From Globisporangium splendens (lineage: Eukaryota > Oomycota > Peronosporomycetes > Pythiales > Pythiaceae), in the NCBI GenBank assembly GCA_006386115.1, contig VFIW01000040.1, positions 124,001 to 188,000 of the forward strand: 64,000 nucleotides of DNA, given 5' to 3'. Both the position numbers and the translations under genes were made by a program. Shown here one piece after another: positions 10,881 to 22,716 of the stretch. Position 1 is the stretch's first letter. Each line of letters opens with the position of its first letter. The notes below the pieces were generated by a model. It was not told the DNA's origin and did not search any database. It saw only the letters and a program-made list of their open reading frames with translations.

Positions 10881-12626
10881 TTAGAAACCGCCCATGCCAC
10901 CCATGCCACCCATACCGCCCATGCCGCCCATTGGAGGCATCGCACCGGCACCAGCCTCTTCTGGCAAGTCCGCGATGAGCGCTTCCGCCGTCATCATCAA
11001 CGACGCCACACTCGACGCGTCGACGAGACCCGTGCGCACGACCTTGGTTGGGTCGATGATACCTTCCTGCACCATGTCGACGTACTGCGCGGTCTGCGCG
11101 TTGAAGCCGAAGGATGGCGATTCGTTCTCGAGAAGCTTGCCGACCACAACGGCGCCTTCCTCGCCGGCGTTCTTGGCGATCTGCGTCACTGGTGCACGGC
11201 ACGCGCGCTCAATGATCTGCACACCAACCTTCTGGTCCAAGTTGGCGCACTGGTCGTAGAGCGATGGGAGCGTGCGCGAACCCCAGAGGAGCGCGCAGCC
11301 ACCACCTGGCACGATACCTTCGGCGACAGCGGCACGCGTTGCGTTCAACGCATCGACGACGCGGTCCTTCTTCTCGCCGACTTCGACTTCGCTCGCGCCA
11401 CCGACCTTGATGACCGCGACACCACCGCTCAGCTTCGCGAGACGCTCCTGGAGCTTCTCCTTCTCGTACTCGGAGGCTGTCGACTCGATCGACGCGCGCA
11501 ACAAGTTGGCGCGTTCCTCGACCAGCTCAGGGAGACCCGCACCGTCCAACATAAGCGTGTCGTCCTTGGTCACAGTCACCTTCTTGGCCGAACCGAGCAT
11601 GTCTGGGGTCGTGGTCTCGAGGCGGTGGCCGAGGTCTTCCGAGATCACGGTCGCGCCCGTAAGCACGGCCATATCCTGGAGCGAGGCCTTGCGGTTGTCA
11701 CCGAAGCCTGGCGCCTTGACGGCGCACACCTTGACGCCACCACGGATCTTGTTGATCACAAGCGCCGCGAGCGCCTCGCTCTCGACGTCCTCAGCGATGA
11801 TCAAGAGTGGGCGCTGCTGCTTGACGACGGTCTCCAACACTGGGATGATCGACTGCAGCGACGACACCTTCTTCTCGACGAGCAAGATGAATGGGTTCTC
11901 CATCTCGCACGTCTGCGTCTTGTTGTCGGTCACAAAGTATGGCGAGATGAAACCGCGGTCGAACTTCATACCCTCGACGACCTCCAATTCGTTGTAGAGC
12001 GTCTTGCCGTCTTGCACCGTGATCACGCCTTCCTTGCCGACGCGCTCCATGGCGTCCGAGATCAACTGCCCGATCTCGACTTCGCTGTTGGCCGAGATCG
12101 TGGCCACCTGCGCGACCTTCTGCTTGTCGTCAATGTCTTGCGAGAGCTTGGCCAACTCCTCCACGACGTGGTCCACGGCCATCTGGATGCCGCGACGCAG
12201 GTCCGTTGGGTTCATGCCGGCGGCGACCGACTTGCAGCCTTCGCTGAAGATCGCGCGCGTCAACACGGTGGCCGACGTGGTGCCGTCGCCGGCGGCGTCG
12301 TTCGTGTTGTTGGCAACCTGGCGCAGCAGCTGCGCACCCATGTTCTCGAACTTGTCCTTGAAGTCGATGTTCTTGGCGACCGTGACGCCGTCCTTGGTGA
12401 TCTTCGGCGCGCCGAACGCCTGGTCGATCACCACGTTGCGGCCCTTGGGACCCATGGTCACCTGCACGGCGTTGGCCAACTGGTCGGCACCCTTGAGCAT
12501 GGCGGCGCGGCCCTCAACGCCGAAGCGGATCTCCTTGCCCGAGGCGAAGAAGCGCTTGCCGCTGGCGGCGGCGGCGGCCGTGGCGCGCGACGCCTTCTTC
12601 ATCGAGACAGCGAGCGTGGGGTTCAT
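10881..12626 (-). CDS. HSP60: Mitochondrial chaperonin HSP60 (GroEL type)
   Basis: A single-exon, 581-residue group I chaperonin. It folds imported matrix proteins as a double-ring ATPase with an HSP10 partner. The first ~28 residues are Arg/Lys/Ala/Ser-rich without acidic residues, a typical mitochondrial presequence ending near [12 protein letters not shown]. Conserved blocks include [19 protein letters not shown], the ATPase motif [25 protein letters not shown] and the chaperonin signature [12 protein letters not shown]. The C-terminus is the usual GGM repeat tail. Nothing is missing and codon use is GC-rich. A long antisense frame (10818-12653 +) covers the whole gene but is a codon-bias shadow. 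Confidence 0.98.
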   Translation of the reverse strand: MNPTLAVSMKKASRATAAAAASGKRFFASGKEIRFGVEGRAAMLKGADQLANAVQVTMGPKGRNVVIDQAFGAPKITKDGVTVAKNIDFKDKFENMGAQLLRQVANNTNDAAGDGTTSATVLTRAIFSEGCKSVAAGMNPTDLRRGIQMAVDHVVEELAKLSQDIDDKQKVAQVATISANSEVEIGQLISDAMERVGKEGVITVQDGKTLYNELEVVEGMKFDRGFISPYFVTDNKTQTCEMENPFILLVEKKVSSLQSIIPVLETVVKQQRPLLIIAEDVESEALAALVINKIRGGVKVCAVKAPGFGDNRKASLQDMAVLTGATVISEDLGHRLETTTPDMLGSAKKVTVTKDDTLMLDGAGLPELVEERANLLRASIESTASEYEKEKLQERLAKLSGGVAVIKVGGASEVEVGEKKDRVVDALNATRAAVAEGIVPGGGCALLWGSRTLPSLYDQCANLDQKVGVQIIERACRAPVTQIAKNAGEEGAVVVGKLLENESPSFGFNAQTAQYVDMVQEGIIDPTKVVRTGLVDASSVASLMMTAEALIADLPEEAGAGAMPPMGGMGGMGGMGGMGGF

Positions 12627-13772
12627 CGTGACGGAGCGAGTCTAGTGGTCTGAGCGACGCAGATTTCTAAATGCCATTGCGCTCTCCTCCACCGCACAAA
12701 TGATACCGAACCCCTTAAGTTGCAGCAATGCTCACGACCGGTTTTTTATTTTTGTTTTCCTTTTCCGCTGTGGGGAGTTATGGTAATATTACGTCTGACA
12801 AGCCTAACCCCTGTCCCGAGTGTCCCGAAGGTTGGTGATCGATATACAAACTTCAAGTGAAATGCAAATGCAGCGATCGCATTCGCGGCCAATCGTTTGT
12901 TTGGATGTATACGTTCTAGAATGTTTGCGTGGCGTTGAGAAGGGGAACGATAAAACCTTTCTCCAATAACCTTGTAGTTACGGACATTACGTTGCTATTC
13001 ATACAAATAGTGGATGGATACCTTAGATTTAAGGGCCATACGTTCGATGACCGAGTGCTGAGATTCAACATGCAAGTCGGACTTAGACGAACGACCCGAT
13101 GTTTGCGCAGGTTTTTCTGGTTGGTAATTTATGCGTTTTCAGAGGGGTTCGGTCATTTATGTTGGTGACATGCTTGCTTCCTTGCATGACTTGAGTGTCA
13201 TCCGTTCACCTAACAAACCCGAGGAGCTCTTCTGGAATCTCGAGCCTTTTGCGCTTTGCTTGCATTCGGGTTTCCGAAGGTGCTGGCGGTTCTAGAAGTA
13301 GGTGGGCACCACTTCACTCCGGTGGTGTCCGTGAGAGCTCCACGTTCTAGCGATGCATTGGAGCCTGATGGAGATGCACATCAAGTTGCTTTCGCACCGC
13401 TGTGAATCTGTTCAATCGTTGGGCTACTGTGGAAGGAAGACGCCAGCGATCCAGTCAAGTCTTGGTGCTTTGGTGCCTTGGACTGACCGAATTCTGCACC
13501 AAAAGTGCAACGAGCGTTGCTCGTTCACTCCTCCGTGCAGCCCAACTGCAAAGAACGACAACGCACGACTCGCATAATAAACCACTCAATGGAAGCCTCT
13601 GCTCGTTCATCGCGTGCGTCCAAGTCCAGTTGCAGCTCTAGACGTGGAATTGCAAGGGTTTGTGTCCATCTTGCGCTAAATTCGCAATGGATTCCCTAGA
13701 AAAGGTAACGCCAGCAACATCTTTCTTGCCAACTTGAAGACTTTTGATTCCTCATTAATCTTTTCTTGTATC
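12627..13772. other. Intergenic region, no supported gene
   Basis: About 1.15 kb between the 5' end of HSP60 and the 3' end of the transporter gene. The HSP60 promoter should lie in its left part. Only short overlapping frames of unremarkable composition are present. Confidence 0.5.
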
Positions 13773-15330
13773 TCACAAAGTGTACACAGGCTTTGGTGTG
13801 TCAGCCTGCAGCAGAAATTGCGTCGGCGAGGCCACCGATTCAGGAGAGAGCAGGCCGAGCTCTGTCAATTGCACTTTGCCCGCCATGGGCGAGTAAATGT
13901 ACGACGGTGAGTGACGCAGCTGTCGATGGTAGAGCGCGCCGCAGCCGAGCGTGATCACATTGAGCACCATGCTGAGCTTGGACTTGGTGAACTCGTTGAT
14001 CATAACAAACGAACCGATGCAGAACGGGACGACCATCATCGCAAAGAGGCCGCGGTCCGACAAGCTCACTTTGTACGGACGCTCCAGATCTGGGGCTTTG
14101 AAGCGCAGCCGCACGACAGCGCAGAGCTCAGTCACACACGCGAGCGACGAGAGGAAGTTGTCGACACCCAGGATCACGTTGAAGTCGAACATCGCCATGA
14201 ACATAATGATCAAGTAGCAGAGCAAGATGGCGCGACGAGGAACTCCGTTGGACGCCGTTCGTCTACAAAGTCAAGACACAAAGTTGAGATGAGACCAAGT
14301 GTGATTCATGCCTACTATGCAAGTGCCCACATGTGATGGGTACGCGGTGGACAAGATCCACAGCGGTGCAGGCAACGCACTCGATGAAATAGGACGGCGC
14401 GAGACCGAGATCGGCCATGCCGGCCAGTTGGAAGCCGTTCTTGGTCATCTTGGCGATGTACACGCCGAGGTTTCCGAGGATCGCGCACACGAGGAACCAG
14501 GAACGCAGACTCGGGCCAGATATTTGCTCGGCGATGATCGGGTAAAAGCCGTCGGCCCAGAGTTCATAATGCGGTTTGTCGACGCCCGAGGCCGCGAAAA
14601 ACGGAATCGAGTACGTGAGCGCGACGAGAAACACCGTGAGCATCATCGCGCGCGGGTACGTCTTGCGTGGGGAATCGATCTCGCTTGCGTACGCACCTGC
14701 GGCATCGAAGCCGCTGTAGCTCCAGTACAATACGCTCACGAGTTGACTCCACTTGGGCTCGTCTCGCACGACGAGCCAGTTAGTCGGATCGATCTGCGGT
14801 ACGCTGACGATCACGAGCACGATGAATGGGAAGATCATCGCGATGCCGAGCACGAGAAGGAAGCGGCCGACGGCGTCGATGCTGTAGATCGTCGGCAACA
14901 TGAACGCCGTCGCGACGATACACCGAACAATGTACATCCACAGCGGCACCAGGAACGTCTTCACGCTGCCACCATCGGGTCCCAACAACACGGCGAACAC
15001 GGAATCGACCATGAGGCACGGGTAGATCGCATTGTCGATCACCCCCGCAACCCAGGACCAGTAGCCAACGTAGAACCCCATAGGACGACCGAACGCCTTG
15101 CCGACCCATGTGCAGAAGCTCGAGTCCGTCGGAAACGCCGAGAAGAGTTCTGCAAACGAGAGCGCGAGCGGGAGGCACCAGATAAACGGGAAGATGAGCG
15201 TTGCGAGGATGCCAACGAGCGGTCCACACGAAGCCACGATCGGCTCCGATCCCCACGGCCCACCGCTTACATTGAAGTACGTGATCAGCGCGAGACTCAC
15301 GACGCCGAGCTTGCGTCGAGCGCCACCCAT
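13773..15330 (-). CDS. APC-superfamily amino acid/polyamine transporter
   Basis: Two exons, 15330-14381 and 14262-13773, joined by a 118-bp intron (donor GTGCGT, acceptor TTTGTAG). The junction restores the expected reading SYFIERTASNGVPRRAILL, as seen between TM8 and TM9 in this family. The 479-residue product has about 12 hydrophobic segments. It starts with the TM1 block LALITYFNVSGGPWGSEP, followed by FPFIWCLPLALSFAELFSAFP, close to plant polyamine-uptake/LAT-like transporters (PUT). SVLYWSYSGFDAAGAYASEI and DSPRKTYPRAM are further APC signatures. The predicted site is a plasma or vacuolar membrane. The substrate (amino acid or polyamine) is inferred only from resemblance. The start ATG at 15330 lies just before the conserved region, so the cytosolic N-terminus is very short. 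Confidence 0.88.
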
Positions 15331-16020
15331 GTGGCCTAACTACCACGTGCTAGCTTGTGGGGTCAGGCGGCAAAGCCAAAAGGGCACACGCGAAACGAGT
15401 CTGTGGTCGTTGGGTGGCTTGGCAGCCGCGACCAGCCGGTTGTGTGTTGAGGGGGAGACTGCCAAAAGTCTCGGAAGAACAAAATAGAGAGGCTAATTAT
15501 AGGCGACTCTCTCTCTTCTCAGTGTGTGCCTTTACCAGGAGAAACAAAGCGAAACCTCCCAATGACATTGTTGTCAGCAGCTGCGACGCGCCAATTTCAA
15601 GATTGCGATCCAAGTGTACTCACAGACGTCCTTCATGCGCTGCGAGCCTACTCGGATATCTTTACACACTGCCCGATCTCTTCTGCTCGCAGTGGCGCTG
15701 TCGCATCTTTTCGCCTGTCGAGCAGTGGAAGGTATCCGATGTGCACCTGATAGATGGACCTTTCTCCTCATGCCAAAATCTCAGCAGCTACAAGCGCTCA
15801 CCCACCAATGACAGCTTCCAAAGAAAGCAACGCAACCGTGTTTACGATACATTCGGTAAGTCTAGCAACCTTCTGTAACTCGAGTGAAATCCAAACCTCA
15901 CCTCACTCAGCCTCCCTACGGCATCGCATCGTTCGCTAAGCTCATTTTTCTTTGCATTGCACAAATTTCGCTGCATGTTACACATTCTCTGCTTGTATTC
16001 ACTCGAATCCCCACTCAACC
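15331..16020. other. Intergenic region upstream of MLRQ-like gene A
   Basis: This region holds the divergent promoters of the transporter and the first MLRQ-like gene. The word GTTTACGATAC at 15840-15850 recurs upstream of the next two tandem paralogues, suggesting that the duplicated unit includes this 5' flank. Small ORFs here have no family features. Confidence 0.5.
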
Positions 16021-16354
16021 ATGGTGCCTCGTGCTACCTCAAAGTGGTTGAGAGATCCATCAGTACGTGGCTGGCGACTCATGTAGCAGTTGCTGGGCTG
16101 ATAGTTTAATGAGGCATTTGCGCTTTGTCTCTCGCCAGACGTGCCCGCTGATCACATGCATGAGCAGCGGGATCTTAATGTTCTTCTCGTTCACAGTGTG
16201 TCATGTGACTTCGAACCCGGACGTGAAGTGGAAGCCTTCAGCGCGCCGAAGCTCGAACCCGCAACCGATGAAGAAACGAGAAGCTGGATGGCGCACCATC
16301 AGCGACAACCCCTTGAACGCAATCCACCCAGACAACAAGCAGCGAGAAGATTAG
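16021..16354 (+). CDS. NDUFA4/B12D (MLRQ-like) complex I small subunit, copy A (internally frameshifted segment)
   Basis: Two exons: 16021-16062 and 16139-16354, with the intron after ..RDPS, the same place as in three paralogues in this window; 85 residues. One membrane segment (LITCMSSGILMFFSFTV) is followed by SNPDVKW, the NDUFA4/B12D hallmark. The family are small inner-membrane proteins associated with respiratory complexes. Compared with copy B, the stretch between the ARR motif (about 16240) and the conserved NPLNAIHP tail is read in another frame: a 1-nt deletion near 16248-16265 is followed by a 17-nt deletion near 16298 that restores frame. The SWMAH motif is thus lost in this frame though its bases remain. 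It also has a three-codon shorter exon 1. It may be a drifting or dying copy. Confidence 0.7.
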
Positions 16355-18681
16355 AAGTTGCCAAAGAAAAAGAAAACTCCATTCTAAACGAGGAAAAGAG
16401 CAGGTGAACTGAGCCATGACTTGTGGTAATCTTACCTAAGCAAGGCGCTTCATTGAAGCTGGGTTTTGACGAATCGATCTGCTGATAAATCGTGCACTCA
16501 GGTATATGCCTATTCCCACGCTATAGCGAAAGTGTAAGATTTATTGGCTCGGTCGGGCGAGTCTCTGCGTCGACGTCGTCGTTGAGCCCTTGCTCATGCT
16601 GTGAAATATCATGCCAAAGAGAAACGCTGAGGTACTATAAGCCTGCGAGTCAGTAATGAATGAGCCCAAGCTCATGCAAAATATGTGTCTCATGTAGAAA
16701 ATAAGGGCTGTAAACCCGATATTGATCTGCGCGAGCATCTCTTCACTGCCTCTTTCCTCTTTAATCCCTCCGTTCTGACCCAACCCAGTTGAACAGGCTG
16801 TCAAACTCGGACCTTCCCAATTTCGCTGCTCACACAGGTGGTGTGTCGTCTCATGACCCATCCTGACCCGAACTCCACTCACAGACCCTAGACCCAGACC
16901 GAAACAGATCACCAAGATTAAGAAGTCGCCGTTTGGATTGCAATCGATTTTCAAACGTATACGCAAGACACCAGATGAAGTTGGCGACAAAACATGGCTG
17001 CTTCGCTGGCAGGCGAATTGCCAACAGTGAAAGACAATAGGTGCAACACGAACGCAGCACAGCATTCCACGCTGTGAGCCGTATTGAGACGACTCTCTCA
17101 ATCATGGTGTTGATGCGTACATGCAATGTGACACAGTGGATTGAAAGGCGGAGCCGAACTCGGTGGCATGGCCAGAATCTGGTGCCTGCCGCAGTCAGAC
17201 ACCGGGAATGCTTCCTCGAGCTGCTTCACGCGATCTCAACCGCACAAGTGTGTCGTATGGTCTACCGATGACCTTTTTTTGCGCGCTTTCCTACCCAGTC
17301 AGGCAGGCACGCCACTCAACCTGATCAAGCAGTCAAGTCACCCAGACGTGGGCAGCTCAACCCGGTCAGGCACAATTGGGCCACCCCGAATCGACATTCA
17401 GCATCACACTTACCCATTATTTCACGGATCGTCACTGCGATAATACAGTAACACCTCCATATATGCATGTTTCAAGATCCAGCAATTTGCAGTGGATTTA
17501 TGACACAGGTGTTCGTCGATTGTCTGTTCATACAAAGTGTGGTAAGCTTTCGCTGATTTATAGTGCATCAGCAGAACAAAATACTATAATGCAGCATGTT
17601 TATAGCGTGAATATAGTAGCAGCGATCAGCCTATACTTTAAACTCTGTTAAGTTGGGTTGCGAGATGCCCCATGGAATCGGCTTTAAAGATTTCATTCCA
17701 TCCCGATCATTTCATTTTTCTGCCGCTAACGATTCAGGGTGCCTAGGTTACAGTACTCACCATCTTTTACTGGCGCTGTTCATTGGCGTAATTATAGCAG
17801 TGGGATCCAAACGCTACCAGCTTCTCTTCCACTATGACCTACGGTTGGCTATTTTGTCTTTCGGGTTATTATTGTCCGTATGGTGGTCGCGTTATGCGTT
17901 GCTTGTCATGCTGTGCGGTTGGAGCTCCTCCAATCTGCCGCGGATCGAGCGACAGCCATCGATTGTCGTGGTGGGGACAAACATCGTTTGTGGCAGACAA
18001 TGTTGCCCTCAAAATGAAGCGTGCACGCTTAGCGCTCTGGGGGGATGTGCTTACTATGCTGGTTGCCTATTGTCCTTGTTTCTTTTCCTGTGGCAATTTG
18101 CTCATTATGCAGCGTGTTTCTTTTATATGAGGAAATGGATGACTATAGGCAAAAATGAACGCCTTTTTCATGTTGGGCTTGCAAGCTGTGCCTTTAGACT
18201 TTTCGATACGCTTTAGAAATGGAATGGCAAATTCGGGGTCTATGCTATGAGTGAGCATGCATATAAAAGGTTCGACTGCAGATCGAGGTTCCGCTGCTGC
18301 AAGTGGGACAGCGCAAACCAGCAGCTGCTGCATTCCGCCGATGCACTCACTTTACGTTTGAACGTGTTTGGTCCACTGGAAGTGACGTTGTCGTACCTTT
18401 TGGCGGCTCAGAAGGTATCGGTATCTTCCGATAGGTGTTGGGAGAAGTCTATTCAGTACCAGCAAATCTCAGTGGCCCACCTACCAATGACAGGGTGCCT
18501 ACACGAGGAGGAAGGCAACTCAACACGGCCCACGTTTACGATGTCTTTGGTAGTGATACCAGCAGTCTACTAGAGTAGTCGCTTGAGTAAATATTGGCAC
18601 TATCACTTGCTGAGCCCCAGCGACGCATTGTGAAATTTTCGCTCCACGTCTCACTTCTCCAACATCCCCCGAAACTCAACA
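16355..18681. other. Intergenic region between MLRQ-like copies A and B
   Basis: 2.3 kb without a supported gene. A 187-codon frame at 17653-18216 has hydrophobic but unpatterned composition and a competing frame, so it is not called. The word GTTTACGATG at 18534-18543 matches sites upstream of copies A and C. An imperfect palindrome around ggtatcggtatcttccgata lies near 18415. Confidence 0.45.
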
Positions 18682-19064
18682 ATGACCTCCCGTGCTGCCG
18701 CCAAATCGTTCAAGTGGTTGAATGACCCGTCGGTACGTGGCGACTCAGGCTGCAGTGGTAGCGGTGGTGATGACATGAGGCTGACCGAGACGTCGTGTGT
18801 TGCGTATTAACTAATTGCCAGACGTATCCAGTGATCGCAATCATGGGGGCCGGGGCTTTGATGTTCCTGACTTTCTCAGTGCGTCAAGTGACCTCGAACC
18901 CAGACGTGAAGTGGAGACCTTCAGCGCGCCGAACCCAGGAGCTCGCGACCACAGAAGAAACGGGAAAATGGATGGCGCACCGCAAGATGATGCGGAACTC
19001 CAGCGATAACCCCATGAACGCGATCCACCCAGAGAACATGCAAAAAGCTTCAAAGCTGCCATGA
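18682..19064 (+). CDS. NDUFA4/B12D (MLRQ-like) complex I small subunit, copy B
   Basis: Two exons: 18682-18732 (MTSRAAAKSFKWLNDPS) and 18822-19064, giving 97 residues. The N-terminal exon encodes a short basic presequence-like stretch ending in the family phrase KWLxDPS. Exon 2 starts with TYPVIAIMG, runs through one membrane helix (GAGALMFLTFSV) and RQVTSNPDVKW, then a soluble tail with SARR, WMAHRK and NPMNAIHPEN. The size, single helix and xNPDVxW match NDUFA4/B12D-type proteins of the mitochondrial inner membrane. It is the middle of three tandem copies in the same direction and looks intact. Its C-terminus (MQKASKLP) is a few residues longer than in the other copies. Confidence 0.85.
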
Positions 19065-20385
19065 AAGCCTGAGTAAATGGCTTTTGGCAGCCTCGCCAAA
19101 CGAGTTGCTTCAATACTTTAATATGGCGTCATGCAAGCAAGCGACTCGACCCTCTGGAAAACGGATGCAGTTTCTCCGAGGGGTTAAGTAGATAGATGCA
19201 AGAACTTACCCCTCTTCATATTCAGGTTTACTGGGTAAAATCCACTCCATTTTATCACGTTTGGCTCGCAATATTCCACAATCAGTTGGCCCAGTAGCAC
19301 GAGTTTCTGCGACGTTTTCTTGTCGAGCAGTGTTGACTCTGTGGGCAACCATATAGGGCCAAAGAGAAACCATAACTCCATCTCTCGGTGAGTCGAAATG
19401 ACGTACAAATAATTGTCTTGCTCACTCACTGAAAGGCAATGCTCTTCAGCAACGCAGTTACCTTGTAATCTAGCATGGGAGAGCGTATGTGATTTGTAGA
19501 GCCCCAAGCGTATTATGTGGTTGCTTGGACGAGCGTATCAACCATAGCATTTCTGCCTGCAGCGTGTTGACTTGTGTTTATCATTACACGAGCAGAAACC
19601 AAACAACAGGAGCTCCTTCGAGACATCATGATGGCGTGAGTTCCAACTCAACTGTTTAGAGCCAGTTGGGGACACAGTGGATGCGAATGTAACAGCCATT
19701 TAATTGTCTAGATGTTATTTAACACCAGAGACCTTCAGCGCATTGAACTCTTGTTCAAGGGAACACGACAATGCACACCACCTCGCAAGCGCTGGACGCA
19801 GGTTTTCCGAGCAGAGTAGAAGCTTCACTAACACCCACATTGTACTTTTGGCAGCACACCAAACAAATAACAAGAGCCTCCGAAATGTTAGGGGCATGCC
19901 ACACCGCGCGCTATAGGGCCGTTAATTGGCAGTGGCTCAGTTTGATGCCCTGTGTGCTTGATGCGTTCATCACCTGGGTAATGCGCTTGGCTATTCTAGT
20001 TCGCCTCGCGCAACAAAATATACCTCACACTGAAACTGGATAATGCGCTCTGGTCTCCCTTTAGCTCGTTGCCCGCTGCCACGCACATGTAGCGAACTGA
20101 AAAACAACAATCCCCACGCAATGTTACCCATTAACGACAGCGTCTATGGAGTTTCACAGGTGGTTGGAAATATGAAAACCAATCACAGTGTTTACGATGC
20201 CTTTTGCTATATCGCATGAAGCATACATTGAGAAAGAGTTAGGAAAAGAGACCTGTCCGTTCCATTGTAGTCCCCTTTCAGCCCACTAGCCGGGTCCCCA
20301 GAGCCTTCAATGCTTTGCATTGTCCAATTTTCTCGCGCGCGTCAGATCATCCCTTATATCACCCCAAAGCTCTTGAATCTCAACG
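19065..20385. other. Intergenic region between MLRQ-like copies B and C
   Basis: 1.3 kb without a supported gene. A short stretch near 19727-19745 (gagaccttcagcgc) repeats bases found in exon 2 of copy B (about 18916) and could be a remnant of duplication. GTTTACGATG at 20190-20199 is the shared upstream word. Confidence 0.4.
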
Positions 20386-20758
20386 ATGGCGTCTCGTTCA
20401 AGTGCCAAAGCGCTCAAGTGGCTCAGTGATCCATCGGTAATGCGCCTGGTGCAGATATAATGGCAGCTTCTGTGGTATTTTCGGGACTCACTGGGTTATT
20501 TGCGTATGGTGTTGTGATGATTAGACGTACCCAGTGATGGCGTGCATGGGGTTCGGCGCCGTGATGTTCCTAACGTTCACGGTGCGCCAAGTGACTGTGA
20601 ATCCAGACGTGAAATGGAGCCCCTCAGCCCGCCGAAGCCAGGAAGCAGTAACCGTTGAGCAGACGGAAAGCTGGATGGCGCACCGCAAGAAGCTTCGCAA
20701 CATCAGCGAGAACCCCATGAACGCGATTCACCCAGAGAACCAGCAGCGCGAAGCTTAA
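20386..20758 (+). CDS. NDUFA4/B12D (MLRQ-like) complex I small subunit, copy C
   Basis: Two exons: 20386-20436 and 20525-20758, giving 94 residues. The intron sits at the same codon boundary (DPS|TYP) as in the other copies. It has one membrane helix (VMACMGFGAVMFLTFTV), RQVTVNPDVKW, SARRSQE, ESWMAHRKK and the tail NPMNAIHPEN. It is intact and best conserved with copy B. Downstream, the block around the word gaatcgatc (20858) resembles the region after copy A (16471), so the duplicated unit includes the 3' flank. Confidence 0.87.
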
Positions 20759-22716
20759 TACTTGCCATAAAAGCTCCATCCTACTTCAAAAGATAAAAAG
20801 AGAGCGAATGGCTTAAGGCAATGCAATTGAGACTATCCAAGTCTGGTGGCATGTGAGCGAATCGATCGCTGAAAAGTGCATGTACTTCGATAAAAACAAA
20901 TACCTATCTCACGTTTTCCTTGTCAAACTCCTGGAATTTCCATTTTGCTTCAATTGAAGCGGCTCGAGGTTTGGAGTCGACTTAGCATAGAGTGCTCCAT
21001 GATCGGCGCTGCTGTAGATCAATGATGAGGTACTACGACGTTGTGCCCTGCAAGTCTGTTTACGGAGCGAGAATGAACACTGCTTCGCAAGCAGCGAACT
21101 TGCAATAGTGCAAAGTGCCAATGTACTTCGGAAGTGTCTCTCCGAGTATATTCATGGCACTGCTTGCAAGAGCAGCAGCCTCAACGTACCTACAGACAGC
21201 TCTCTACCAACGTGGCGTATTGGATAAACTTAAAATTGGGCTCGCATTTCCGTGATGCCATCGTTGTGTGCTCTTGGAGTGCAGACGAAGGGATGCAAAA
21301 AGCCTGCGAGCCAAGAGGTTTGTTGGTGATCTCCGTACTGTAAGCAAGAGGGCCAAGCAGCAGTCAGATCGGTCAGCCTTTCTGATGGAACTTCAACAGC
21401 TGTCCTCTTCACCTAACTGCAAAAAGAAAAGACTTTCTATAAACCGTAAATAGCTCGTTGTTCTGACCATTTCGGTCTGTATAGATCAGTTTACGGTATA
21501 TTCACAGAAATTTTACACGAACAACGATTTAGATTTCTATCTTCAAGTTTAAGGCAATGCCGAGTTGAGCTCGAAGCAAGTCAAGCGCATTATGGTGCTG
21601 AAAAACGAAAAAGCCGCTCTCAAGTCTTTTGAAGCCCCTCGTGTCTCTCACATCCTATACGCCAGTGTCGCTGAATTCCACCGTCAAGATGAATGCTGCA
21701 TGTCATCAAATCTCAAGTGGAAAGTTTCTGTCTTCCTGATTCAGTTTAAAGCATCCCTGTGTGCGCTAATTGCTTTTTCATTGCCCTTGAAGTTAGATAC
21801 TTGCGACGGCGCTAAAAAAGACACTCTCTGCCACGCAAGGACATCGTCTTCATTATTGACCCTTCAGCAAGGAAGTTGATGCTCTGGAACACACTATTTA
21901 GCAGATTGCTTGCTTTTGGTTACCTCCATTAGTATTAAGAATAGGCGTTCAAAGTTTGAACGAATAATTTCAAAGGTCGCTTGAAGTTCAAACGACCCTT
22001 GAAGCAGTATCGTATGGCTCTATTTTCGTGATTATTCTATTTAATAGGAGGTAAAATACGGTATTTTTGCCAAAACTTCCCCCAGATATTTGCCCATCAA
22101 AAAATAGTAGAACGAATGACTGGCAAATTGCCAACCAAATAAATGTGTGATCGACTGGCAGATCTTTTATTTTTGTCGGTCTTTTGAGGCTCTGAGATGA
22201 CTTGGCTCTGCTTTCTTTTCTTGTGTTTCAGACTCATGGATATCAGCCCATCAAACATCCGCGCTTTCACGGTGCCACACAGTCGAGTCTCTCGACCAAA
22301 TCTCTCTCTCTCTCTCCCTCTTGCAAACTGTGGTTCAAATCGCTCGCACAGTATCCATCCATCAGTGGAAAGTGCTTTGATCGATGCATGGCGCGGAAAT
22401 TTTGCGTCAAATATACATTTTCACAGAGTTCAGCATACGTCAACAGGCTCACTTCAATGAAATGCAACTTGATCGTTCTCATCAGGGTATCAATTTATAC
22501 TATACACACCGCGATCTCATCCCCATCGAAGAACATGCCTTGGAGGAGGGTGGAAGCGGTCCCACTTTTCGGGCGCCGACCACGACGCACAACGTTCCTA
22601 CCCGCCTGCCTGCGTGTGCATGGGGCTTTCCTCGCTCTCTCTCGGGGTTTTCCATATCACCGGCGCCATTCACCTTCAAGCTTTGAAATCGTCGCGGCTT
22701 TCGGAGCGCCAACGCC
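20759..22716. other. Intergenic region upstream of the FYVE gene
   Basis: About 2 kb, rather AT-rich in its middle (21450-22150). Frames here, such as 21565-21879, have no recognisable features. A CT microsatellite lies near 22303-22317. It should contain the FYVE gene promoter at its right end. Confidence 0.45.

Noticed and set aside
10818..12653. A 611-codon open frame antisense to HSP60
   Set aside because: It mirrors the GC-biased third positions of HSP60; its Arg/His/Asp-rich product has no domain, and HSP60 on the other strand is beyond doubt.
14308..15339. A 343-codon plus-strand frame over the transporter gene
   Set aside because: Highly charged shadow of a membrane protein; the spliced minus-strand reading restores the family sequence.
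17653..18216. A 187-codon hydrophobic frame between MLRQ-like copies A and B
   Set aside because: No patterned membrane helices, a competing frame of similar length and no homologue in the window; probably chance or very old repeat.
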